Shown here: piece after piece, positions 56,566-64,000 of the stretch | Layout: each line of letters begins with the position of its first letter | How positions within the stretch are numbered: the stretch's first letter is position 1 | From: Paraphaeosphaeria minitans | Lineage: Eukaryota; Ascomycota; Dothideomycetes; Pleosporales; Didymosphaeriaceae | Direction: 5' to 3' | DNA length: 64,000 nucleotides | Assembly: GCA_015832175.1 (NCBI GenBank) | Contig: WJXW01000015.1 | Span: 62,001-126,000, forward strand | Program-made: the position numbers and the translations under genes | The notes under the pieces: model-generated | Told to the model about the DNA's origin: nothing | The model's database searches: none | What the model saw: the letters and a program-made list of their open reading frames with translations, nothing else

Positions 56566-57016
56566 ATGAGTTCTGTGATGCCTGCGCGAGAATATCTGGG
56601 TTATCTGCCGCTCGGAGACATAAGGCGAATGTTCCTCGAGGAATTGGCGTACATGTGCGAATACGACAAAGGTGGCGAGACCGTGGCAGCGCTCGGACTT
56701 CGACATCGCAAAGTACATAATGCGAGTGGTTTCGAAAGCTGGTTCGAAGACAAAGGTTGCCGACTTCCTGGACTCACTGTCGACCAAAGTCTTGCACATT
56801 GGAGCCGCTCCAAACACCCCACAACTCGCAGCGGAGGTGGCATCGCAGTGCATCTCTTTTGCAGCTCCAAAGATAAAGATATACAAAAGCCACCTGAAGC
56901 CTAATGTTAGCTCCGAAGATGCACTTCATATCTCACCGAGCCACGACAAGCGGTTGATAAGTCCAGCCCTGATTTCTGGCCTTCCCAACATGACCGCCGG
57001 CACTAAGCCTGCTTAA
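56566..57016 (+). pseudogene. conserved fungal hypothetical protein, frameshifted, cut by foldback element
   Basis: From ATG 56566 (MSSVMPAREYLGYLPLGDIR) the frame reads MFLEELAYMCEYDKGGETVA up to ALGL near 56700. The following homologous-looking sequence is in another frame: FDIAKYIMRVVSKAGSKTKV, ADFLDSLSTKVLHIGAAPNT, ASQCISFAAPKIKIYKSHL. The ELAYxCxYxKGGxTVxAxGL motif is that of a common uncharacterised fungal family. The second frame ends at TAA 57014-57016, which is made of the TA target site plus the first base of the foldback element. Confidence 0.5.
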
Positions 57017-57868
57017 CGTCCGTCCCTACGTGCCGGGACGCACGGTGTGACGGGACACCTTTTCTTCCGGACGCTCGGATTGCCTGTAACGTCCTTAAAT
57101 ATAGATAAGCGCAATACGCATCCATTTTGCACATCTCGTTCTCTTAGTACATTAGCCTCCGCCGCCGAAAAGCGGGTCGTTGATCATGCTGTCGCTCATG
57201 CTGTCAGTGCCGTCGATCGACTCTCCTCCATCAACCCCCTGTTCGTTGGCGACAACAGATGTCAGTAAGGAGCTCGGTGGGTCAGAAACGAAACCGAAAT
57301 GGCAAAGTTCAAGACTGCAGCCTCAAAAGGTCAACTTAAGGTGAGAAGTGCGCATCCCGGCAGTTTCTCCGCGCTGGCGACAAGATCATCAAAACGCGTC
57401 GGACCGGCCGTGCGCTGCTGGCCGCTCTCAGCACGCTACTGCAAGCTGCTGCATGCCAAGAGCTGCTAAGAACGCATGGCCGGTCGGACCTGTTCTGATG
57501 ATCTCGCCGGTTAAGCGGAGAAACTGCCGGGATGCACACTTTTTAACTATAGTTAGACCTTTAAGTGTGGTCTTGCTCTTTACTATCTTAGCTTTCTTTC
57601 TAGCCCACCGAGCTTGTCTCAAATATACACTGTCGCGAATGAACAGGGGTTAGTAGAGGAGAGTCAATGGACGGCACTAACAGAACGAGCGACAGCATAA
57701 TCAACAACACGCTTTTCGGCATCAGAGGCTAATGTGCTAGGAGAACGAGAGTTGCGCAATAGATACGCATTACGCTTGTCTATTTTTAAGAACGTTACAG
57801 GCAATCCGAGCAACCGGGAAAAAAGGTGTCCCGTCACACCTTGCGTCCCGGCACGTAGGGACGGACGT
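57016..57868. mobile_element. 853-bp foldback element (two inverted arms, TA target duplication)
   Basis: The left end ACGTCCGTCCCTACGTGCCG at 57016 is the reverse complement of the right end at 57868. The similarity continues inward almost to the centre near 57442: GCTCGGATTGCCTGTAACGT, CTCGGTGGG, and GCATCCCGGCAGTTTCTCCG on the left each have inverted partners on the right. The element is thus nearly one palindrome, with arms of about 425 bp differing at perhaps one in six positions. TA flanks both ends (57014-57015 and 57869-57870), the target duplication of Tc1/mariner-type elements. No transposase ORF is recognised. Confidence 0.8.
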
Positions 57869-58089
57869 TAGAGCAGAGGGTCTTTGCGCTTCACTGGTGC
57901 TAGCAGGGAGGTCGCCGACCCACTCTGGCCATACCCTGGCGCCGGCGGCGAGAAGGAAAAACTTTCGAATTGTTGAAGAGGAGGATATTCATCTCGGACA
58001 TTCTTTTACTGGAACCGCGGACGCTCGCTTAGCTAGTTCCCGCTGCAAGGCGGTCCGTGCGGATCACCCAACGTCGTGCCGGAGCCCCG

Positions 58090-59445
58090 ATGGCGCCGTC
58101 AGACTCCGACTACGAACCGTCGACACCACCCCCTCCGCCAGACAAGCGAACTAGGAGGCGGACGGCCAAGGCGCTCGATGCCCTGCAGCAGCTCCCTGCG
58201 ACACGAGCAGCAGCCACGGTACCGCAGCGACCGCAGAACAGCGAGGCCGAGCGCACGCAGCAACGCCTGACGCACGATGGACTCCCGCACTTTCCCACCG
58301 GGCGCGTATCGCTGTCCTCCGAACGCGAACGCGAGCCTGAAGGGCGCGACACTGGGCTAGGCCAGTTGGCAGTGCTCATTGCGAGTCTCAAGGAGACGAT
58401 AGCGCAGCAAAGCAGCATCATCGCAAACCAGAACAAGATCATCGAGGACATTCGACGTGACCGCGCAACGTTTCAGTCGGAGCAGCAGCATCTCAAGGAC
58501 CAGATCGCAGAGCTTCAGGAGACGATCGGCTCTCTGTGCACACGGCTCGACACCGTCTCGATCGAGCCACCGTCGACGCAGTCATGGGCGTCGGTTGCCG
58601 CCAGCGGGCCGCAAGCAGGCACAGGTACGACGGTTCCGAGAACGACGAGCACAGGGATGGCAGACAAGGACAATATGCGGCAGCTGGTGATCGATGTGAG
58701 CCGGGTAGGAGACGGCACAGCGGAGAAGGTAGCCACGACGGAGACGGCTAAGCAGGTCATCCAGCAAGGCATGGACGGCGTAGAGAGGCTCGTTGGCACG
58801 ACGGTCAAGGGATTCCGCGTATGGCGAGCGAATGAAGGCACGAGCGTGATCAAGTTCTCGGTCGACAAGGACAAGGAGGCGGCGATCCGGCAGACGACGG
58901 CAGAGTGGCTCGAGCTAGCACTGCCAGGCGCAAGATTGGTGGGACCCAAGTGGTACCCGGTCAAGACAGACTGGATCGAGGTAGCGCTGGCGATGGATGC
59001 GGAGAGCGGCAAGGTAAGCAGGTCGGAGATGGAACGGTTCGGCACGGAGAATGGGGTGGAGGTGTGCACGATGCGCTGGCTCGGGCGGCGGAGACCCAGC
59101 GGACAGCACGCGTCGGCGGTGATCAAGGTAGCGACCAAGGAGGAGGCAGAGAAGCTGCTCAGGTCGGACGGTGTGACGTTTGGCGGAGGCGGCATCATGA
59201 TGTCGCCGTTCGAGGAGCCGCGCACGCCGGTGGCCTGCTTCAAGTGCAGACGGTTCGGACATCGGGCACGCGAATGCATGCGGCCGGAAACGTGCGACAT
59301 GTGCGGGCAAGAGGGCCACCTGCGATGCGAGACGGTCAACCTGCGCTGCGCCAACTGCCAAGGCCCGCATCGAGCATCGCACCGGCAATGCCCAGAATAC
59401 AGGAGAGAGATGGATAGGATCCTCACGCGCCAGCGCCATGAATAG
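58090..59445 (+). CDS. LINE ORF1, nucleic-acid-binding protein with CCHC knuckles
   Basis: 451 aa from the first ATG at 58090 (MAPSDSDYEPSTPPPPP); the frame is open upstream but has only a GTG. Order: Pro-rich N-terminus; coiled coil at about residues 95-155 (KETIAQQSSIIANQNKIIED, LKDQIAELQETIGSL) for trimerisation; a central RNA-binding-like region (MDGVERLVGTTVKGFRVWRA, SVIKFSVDKDKEAAIRQTTA); and three Cys/His knuckles near the C-terminus (CFKCRRFGHRAREC, CDMCGQEGHLRC, CANCQGPHRASHRQC; about 59235-59400). The protein coats LINE RNA and acts as a nucleic-acid chaperone. The stop overlaps the ORF2 start. Confidence 0.85.
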   Translation: MAPSDSDYEPSTPPPPPDKRTRRRTAKALDALQQLPATRAAATVPQRPQNSEAERTQQRLTHDGLPHFPTGRVSLSSEREREPEGRDTGLGQLAVLIASLKETIAQQSSIIANQNKIIEDIRRDRATFQSEQQHLKDQIAELQETIGSLCTRLDTVSIEPPSTQSWASVAASGPQAGTGTTVPRTTSTGMADKDNMRQLVIDVSRVGDGTAEKVATTETAKQVIQQGMDGVERLVGTTVKGFRVWRANEGTSVIKFSVDKDKEAAIRQTTAEWLELALPGARLVGPKWYPVKTDWIEVALAMDAESGKVSRSEMERFGTENGVEVCTMRWLGRRRPSGQHASAVIKVATKEEAEKLLRSDGVTFGGGGIMMSPFEEPRTPVACFKCRRFGHRARECMRPETCDMCGQEGHLRCETVNLRCANCQGPHRASHRQCPEYRREMDRILTRQRHE

Positions 59446-62400
59446 GAAGCTTCGGATTCTGCAGGCGAACATGAAGAGAGGCAGGGAAGCGCAGCACGCG
59501 CTCCACAACGACGGGGCACTCGCCGACTTTCACTTCATTCTAGGCCAGGAGCCTGGGTGCTTTCTTGCGGAGGGAGAAGTGGTGCTGCACGGGACGAATC
59601 CACGCTGGACGACATTCGTACCGCATGGCAGGCGGGAAGGACAGTACCCTGTCCGAACGTGCATCTGGGCGTTGCGAGATGTCAAGGCAACGCAGCTACA
59701 AGTAGACTCGGCAGATATTACGGCTGTGGTGGCGCACATAGGCGGAAGGAGGCTGATCATTGTATCCGTATACATCCCAGACCTGTCCTCGTCGACGAGG
59801 ACCAGGGAGGAGAACATGGAGGAGCTTAGCAGCAGGCTGCAGGCGATCGACGAGCTGGTGCAACGAGAGCGGCTGCGCGACCCGCACACGGAGATGGTGG
59901 TTGCCGGCGACTCCAACCGGCACAACCCGCTATGGGGAGGAAGCCACATCGACAGCACGGCAAGCCAAGAGGAAAGCGGACCGATCATCGACTTCATGGC
60001 GGAGCTGTCACTGCAGAGTCTCTTGCCGTCGGGTGTGACTACGTTCGTCAGCGATGCGGGACGCTCGTCGACGATCGACCTGATGCTTGCGATACCCGAG
60101 TTGGCCGGAGACTTGGTCAAGTGCTCGATCTGGGAGCACGAGTACGGGTCGGACCACCGGGCCATACAGACGCGCTTCTGCATCGATGTGGGGAGGCAAG
60201 AGAGACAGGAGAGATTGCTGTTCAAGAACGCGCCGTGGGACAAGATCAGGCAAGCGGTCGAGCACGAGAAGGCAGCAGGCTTTCCGTCGGAAGATGTGGA
60301 CGAGATGGCGAGCCGGCTTACGCAGTGGGCGACCAAGGCGGTGGAGGCGCACTGCCCGAGGGCGCGACCGTCGCCGTACATGAAGCGGTGGTGGAACGAG
60401 GACCTCACGGCGCTGAGGAAGTCGTACACGTACTGGCGGAACCGAGCATGCGCGATGCGACGGCAGGGGAGAGAGGATGCGGAGCTGCGCAGCATGGCAA
60501 CGAGGGCGAAGAGACTCTTCCATCGGACGATCCGACGGCACCGCAAGCAGCACTGGGAGGCCTTCCTCGACGACAGCGACAACGTGTGGAAGGCAGCTAA
60601 GTACCTGGACTCGCAGGCAAGCAGCTCGTTCGCTAGGGTGCCACCGATCCAGAAGACCGGCCCGGAGGGAGGCGTGGCTACGGAAGACGAAGAGATTGGA
60701 AGAGAGCTACTCCGGGCGTTCTTTCCGAGTCCACCACCGTGCGAGCAGGAGGAGACAACAGCGACGTACGACCAACTGCACTGCGAGTCGATTACCAAGC
60801 ACGAGGTGAAAGCAGCGGTGTTCAGGGCGTACCCGGACAAGGCGCCAGGAAGAGACGGCCTGCCAGCGCGGGTGTGGAGAGAGCTGTGGCCGGTCCTGGG
60901 CGACGAGATCACGCTGCTCTTCGCGCGGTCATTCGAGGCAGGAAGGGTGCCAAAAGAGTGGAAGGTAGCAAAGATCGTGCCGCTGCAGAAGCCGAAGCGG
61001 AAGGACTACACGGTGGCCAGCAACTACCGGCCCATCTCGCTGCTTCCGACGCTGGGCAAGGCGCTGGAGTCGCTGGTGGCTGAGCGAATAGCGTACCTGG
61101 TGGAGGAATATGGCCTCCTGCCGAAGACGCACTTTGGCGCGCGCAAGCAGCGGGCGACGACGCATGCGCTGTCGTACCTCTGCGAGGACGTGTTCAAGGC
61201 GTGGCGGGGGAAGAAGACGCTGTCGCTGGTGTCGTTTGACGTCAAGGGAGCGTACAACAATGTGGCCACCGAGCCGGAGATCAGACGACTGCGGCAGCGA
61301 CAGATCCCGGAGACGATCGTGCGGTGGGTGCAGGACTTTTGCACGGAGCGACAGGCATGCATCGTCGTCAACGGCACAACGACAGAAGTACAGAGGCTTC
61401 CGCAGGCCGGTCTCCCCCAGGGATCGGCGCTTGCTCCGATCCTCTTCCTGTTCTTCAACGCCGACCTCGTGCAGAGCGCACCACGACACGGCAGCTCGAT
61501 GGCGTTCGTAGGCGACTACTCGGCATGGGTCATGGGACCGTCGGCCGAGGAGAACACGCGGATACTTCAAGACGAAGTGGTGCCAATTCTGGAGAAGTGG
61601 GAGCGCACGAGCGGGGCCCAGTTCGAGGCGGCCAAGACGAGCTTCATCCACCTCACGCGATACAAGGCAGCGGGTCGAGACAGCACGACGCCGCTGCGAT
61701 TCAAGGGACAGGATATCGTGCCGACGGACAAGGTCAAGCTCCTAGGCGTGACGCTGGATAAGGAGGTGCGGTTCAAGACGCACCTCGCGGACAAAGCAGG
61801 CAAGGCGACCAAGGCGGCGCTGGCGCTGCGCAGGATGAAAGGATTGCAACCCAAGGCGGTCAAGCAGCTGGCGCAGAGTGCGGTGCTGCCGGTGGCGGAC
61901 TACGCATCGCCGGTGTGGTACCCGATCGCGACGCACGACATGAAGCAGCTCCTGCTGCAGTCGCAGAGGATCGCGCCGCAGGCAGTGATACGAGGATACC
62001 GCACCGTCGCGCTGTCGGTGGCAGAGGTAGAAGCAGGCCTGCTTCCCATGGAGCAGAGACTGCGGAAGCAGACGATAGCGTTCTGGGTGTCGATCCACAA
62101 GCTGGGCCAGTCGCATCCCCACTGGATGCTCAAGCGGCAACGACTGTGCACGAAGCATCGATCGCCGCTCATGAGGGTGGCGGAGATGTGTGCAGATGTC
62201 CCGATAGATACAGTAAGCGAAGTCAAGCCGTACGCGTGTCCGCCGTGGGTAGCGCGGCCGGAAGTGGTGATCTGCGAAGACGAAGAGCAGGCGCGAGCCG
62301 CTGTCGAGGAGTACCAGCCAGGACGAGTAGACTTGTACGTGGACGCATCAGTGAGGAATGGCAGAGCGGGCATCGGGGTGTATGCCAGGCCGTCGCAGGT

Positions 62401-63361
62401 GTGCATCTCGAAGACGGTAGCAAGCTCCGAGCAAGCGGACGCGCACCTCACAGAGCTCCTAGCAATCAGTGAAGCAGCCAACTGGCCGTGGGGCCCGTCG
62501 TGCGTAGCGCTCGACGGCGACGGTCATCCCGTGCCGGCATCGAGCATCCGCATCTTCTCCGACTCGCAGTCGGCACTACTGTCGGTGAAGAGCTGGAGAG
62601 CGAGTGCGTGTCAAGAGGTGGTGGCAGAGCTCGTCAAGAAACTGCGCATGGTCAATGTCGCATTGCACTGGATCCAGGGACATGCAGGAGTCGAAGGAAA
62701 CGAGCAGGCAGACAGGCTGGCCAAGGCAGCGACGAGAAAAGAGAGCGAGCCGCCGCCGCAGCGAGATGGCGTGCCATGGTATCTAGCACGGATAGCACTG
62801 AAGAGAGCCGAGGTGATAGAGGGACCACCTCCACCGAAGTGGGCCGAGACGGGCAGGTTCACGCGGAAGATCGATGCGGCGTTTCACACAGGCAAGTCGG
62901 CAGAGATGTACCAGCAATTGAACAGCACCGAGGCGGTCAGCACCGAGGCGGCCATACTCACGCAGTTACGGACGGGCAAGACGTTCCTCAACGAGTACCT
63001 GCACAAGATCACAGCGGCAGATACGGCAGCGTGCGACTGTGGGAGCATAGAATCGACAGCACACTTTCTCTTCGCATGCAGGCGATGGAGGCAGCAAAGG
63101 GCGAAGCTGCGACAGCAGCACAGAAAACGATTCGGAGATCTGTCGTACGCGCTGGGAGGGTACTCGAACAGGCAAGAGGGCGGGGAGGGCATCGACGGAC
63201 CGATGGCGCGGTGGGAGGCAGACATGGAGGCAGTCAGGGCGACGATCGAGTTTGCAAAGAGCACGGGGCGTCTACAGCCACACGAAAGGCATGTAGAGAC
63301 CAGAGACGAAGCAGAAGCAGAAGAGCGGAGGCAGCTGAGGATTCCCTCTGCTGCCTCGTGA
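59438..63361 (+). CDS. LINE ORF2: APE endonuclease, reverse transcriptase, RNase H
   Basis: 1307 aa, no stop. AP-endonuclease domain (residues about 1-235): LRILQANMKR, GQEPG, VVAGDSNRHNPLWGG, TIDLMLAIPE and GSDHRAI, keeping the Asn, Glu, Asp/Asn and Ser-Asp-His set. Reverse transcriptase (about 480-780): NYRPISLLPTLGKALES, SFDVKGAYNNV (motif A Asp present), LPQGSALAPILFL, and AFVGDYSAWV, where the first Asp of the FxDD motif is Gly (61511-61513, residue 692). RNase H (about 960-1100): VDLYVDASVRNG, LTELLAISEA, IFSDSQSALLSV, HWIQGHAGVEGNEQADRLA. C-terminal Cys/His motif CDCGSIESTAHFLFAC. It would nick target DNA and prime cDNA synthesis, but the Gly should abolish polymerisation. Confidence 0.9.
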   Translation: MNRKLRILQANMKRGREAQHALHNDGALADFHFILGQEPGCFLAEGEVVLHGTNPRWTTFVPHGRREGQYPVRTCIWALRDVKATQLQVDSADITAVVAHIGGRRLIIVSVYIPDLSSSTRTREENMEELSSRLQAIDELVQRERLRDPHTEMVVAGDSNRHNPLWGGSHIDSTASQEESGPIIDFMAELSLQSLLPSGVTTFVSDAGRSSTIDLMLAIPELAGDLVKCSIWEHEYGSDHRAIQTRFCIDVGRQERQERLLFKNAPWDKIRQAVEHEKAAGFPSEDVDEMASRLTQWATKAVEAHCPRARPSPYMKRWWNEDLTALRKSYTYWRNRACAMRRQGREDAELRSMATRAKRLFHRTIRRHRKQHWEAFLDDSDNVWKAAKYLDSQASSSFARVPPIQKTGPEGGVATEDEEIGRELLRAFFPSPPPCEQEETTATYDQLHCESITKHEVKAAVFRAYPDKAPGRDGLPARVWRELWPVLGDEITLLFARSFEAGRVPKEWKVAKIVPLQKPKRKDYTVASNYRPISLLPTLGKALESLVAERIAYLVEEYGLLPKTHFGARKQRATTHALSYLCEDVFKAWRGKKTLSLVSFDVKGAYNNVATEPEIRRLRQRQIPETIVRWVQDFCTERQACIVVNGTTTEVQRLPQAGLPQGSALAPILFLFFNADLVQSAPRHGSSMAFVGDYSAWVMGPSAEENTRILQDEVVPILEKWERTSGAQFEAAKTSFIHLTRYKAAGRDSTTPLRFKGQDIVPTDKVKLLGVTLDKEVRFKTHLADKAGKATKAALALRRMKGLQPKAVKQLAQSAVLPVADYASPVWYPIATHDMKQLLLQSQRIAPQAVIRGYRTVALSVAEVEAGLLPMEQRLRKQTIAFWVSIHKLGQSHPHWMLKRQRLCTKHRSPLMRVAEMCADVPIDTVSEVKPYACPPWVARPEVVICEDEEQARAAVEEYQPGRVDLYVDASVRNGRAGIGVYARPSQVCISKTVASSEQADAHLTELLAISEAANWPWGPSCVALDGDGHPVPASSIRIFSDSQSALLSVKSWRASACQEVVAELVKKLRMVNVALHWIQGHAGVEGNEQADRLAKAATRKESEPPPQRDGVPWYLARIALKRAEVIEGPPPPKWAETGRFTRKIDAAFHTGKSAEMYQQLNSTEAVSTEAAILTQLRTGKTFLNEYLHKITAADTAACDCGSIESTAHFLFACRRWRQQRAKLRQQHRKRFGDLSYALGGYSNRQEGGEGIDGPMARWEADMEAVRATIEFAKSTGRLQPHERHVETRDEAEAEERRQLRIPSAAS

Positions 63362-63649
63362 GCGTAGAACGGCGAGCTGTCTACATACGCGCCTCGGCCA
63401 GTGCGCTGCCGATTAAGAAGCGCACGACGCCGGACTTGCCCTGCGGACGCGAGGCCTCGAAAAGCTGCACGGCTTGCCGTATACGGTACTGTATCACTTT
63501 CTTTCTATTTCCTTTGTTGAGCCTGGAGTTAGGTATCGGACGAGCAGGTCTCATGGTTGGCTTCTGAACTGGAGCAGACGTAGCGGAGCAGAGTGTACAT
63601 AGCTGGCGCATCGTAACGGCCATACCCACTGGGTGCATGGCCATAATAG

Positions 63650-63650
<1 letters not shown>

Positions 63651-63680
<30 letters not shown>
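63651..63680. repeat. (AC)15 microsatellite at the LINE 3' end
   Basis: Fifteen uninterrupted AC units. Its position just after the LINE 3' UTR suggests that it is, or grew from, the 3' tail of the element, as some LINEs end in simple repeats. Confidence 0.85.
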
Positions 63681-63682
<2 letters not shown>

Positions 63683-64000
63683 AGATGTTTCGAAATGCGT
63701 TGATAGTGAATGGAAGAAGTACATGTGGCACAGCTCACGATATTGTGTCAAAGATAACACTGTGGCGCAGCGCTAAACCCCGCTTTAGGATCGGGCAATG
63801 GAGGAAACGGACAGCTGAGGAACCGGAGCATCCACAGGGTGTCAAGATGGAAAGAGGCACATTCAGCAAATAGAACATTTCGTAGAACATAAATGTAGCA
63901 CAATTTGCACACTTCTATTCATCTAGGCTGGGATTTGTAAGTCCGCAATAACCGGAACGTAGCGTTAACAGGTCTCACCCCCCCCCCCCCCCAAGACCCG
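63681..64000. other. no recognised gene; poly-C run
   Basis: No gene is recognised. A run of 15 C lies at 63978-63992, eight bases before the window end. Confidence 0.5.

Larger units (their letters stand above)
57871..63680 (+). mobile_element. Tad1-like (I-group) LINE retrotransposon, nearly full length
   Basis: Contains a GC-rich leader (about 57871-58089), ORF1 (58090-59445), ORF2 (59438-63361), a 3' UTR of about 290 bp and an (AC)15 tract at the 3' edge. Both ORFs are free of stops, and composition is clearly more GC-rich than the flanks, so it is either young or not mutated by repeat-directed processes. I could not find target-site duplications; the exact 5' end is uncertain, and it begins right against the foldback element. 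Confidence 0.75.

Noticed and set aside
59530..60912. A 460-codon minus-strand frame under LINE ORF2, and the similar one under ORF1
   Set aside because: These are antisense shadows produced by the GC-rich codon bias of the LINE; no domain is present.
1..64000. CRISPR arrays, bacterial operons or ribosome binding sites
   Set aside because: Introns, gene families and the LINE all point to a fungal nuclear genome; no regularly spaced direct repeats were seen.

Overview
This window looks like a piece of a filamentous ascomycete nuclear genome, most likely a dothideomycete. The evidence is short spliceosomal introns (about 43 to 89 nt, GT...AG, with CTAAC or CTGAC branch sites 10 to 20 nt before the AG), fungus-specific families (LsdA-like ferritin protein, LysM/CBM18/GH18 chitinase, F-box/ankyrin, JmjC with Cys-rich N-terminus, fungal kinase-associated family) and a Tad1-like LINE. 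The class assignment is an inference from gene families, not a measured placement. All coordinates and splice sites were read by eye.

Layout. 1-2600: no recognised gene. 2605-4722 (-): POT/PTR2 peptide transporter with one in-frame stop. 6680-7420: short fungal LPAELR-type protein. 8157-9530: DHCR24-like FAD reductase with an internal stop. 10166-12169: a long unknown frame cut by two stops. 13007-13914: five-exon multi-TM protein. 14677-15810: secreted LsdA-like ferritin-domain protein (intact). 16200-19740: small uncertain genes, the best being a two-exon SIM/TM/coiled-coil protein. 20690-22065 (-): decayed kinase-family pseudogene. 23771-25357 (-): intact FAD-linked oxidase. 26273-28029 (-): intact secreted ferritin-like protein. 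28880-31160 (-): broken LysM/CBM18/GH18 chitinase, abutting a decayed pogo/Fot-type transposase (31150-32692). 32750-34387 (-): JmjC protein with an in-frame TGA, divergent from a 186-aa orphan.

36.4-44.2 kb is a repeat-ridden block. Three copies of a long-inverted-repeat element (A, B, C) are interspersed with a cyclin B 3' fragment, an F-box/ankyrin gene truncated by element B, a frameshifted REX-type exonuclease and a frameshifted KCTD-like BTB gene. 45-46.6 kb holds a frameshifted C2H2 protein. 48-57 kb holds orphan genes (including an intact two-exon 493-aa gene), a sodium/calcium exchanger C-terminal half, a GTPase-less dynamin fragment and a small conserved gene whose stop codon lies on the edge of an 853-bp foldback element (57016-57868). 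57.9-63.65 kb is a nearly intact GC-rich LINE with overlapping ORF1 and ORF2; its reverse transcriptase carries a Gly in the catalytic FxDD motif.

The overall picture is an accessory, mobile-element-rich region in which recognisable host genes are decaying. Some carry single stops in an otherwise colinear frame, some are frameshifted, and several survive only as 3' halves that still contain introns. There is no evident biosynthetic cluster; the few intact genes are mostly secreted or membrane proteins and orphans.
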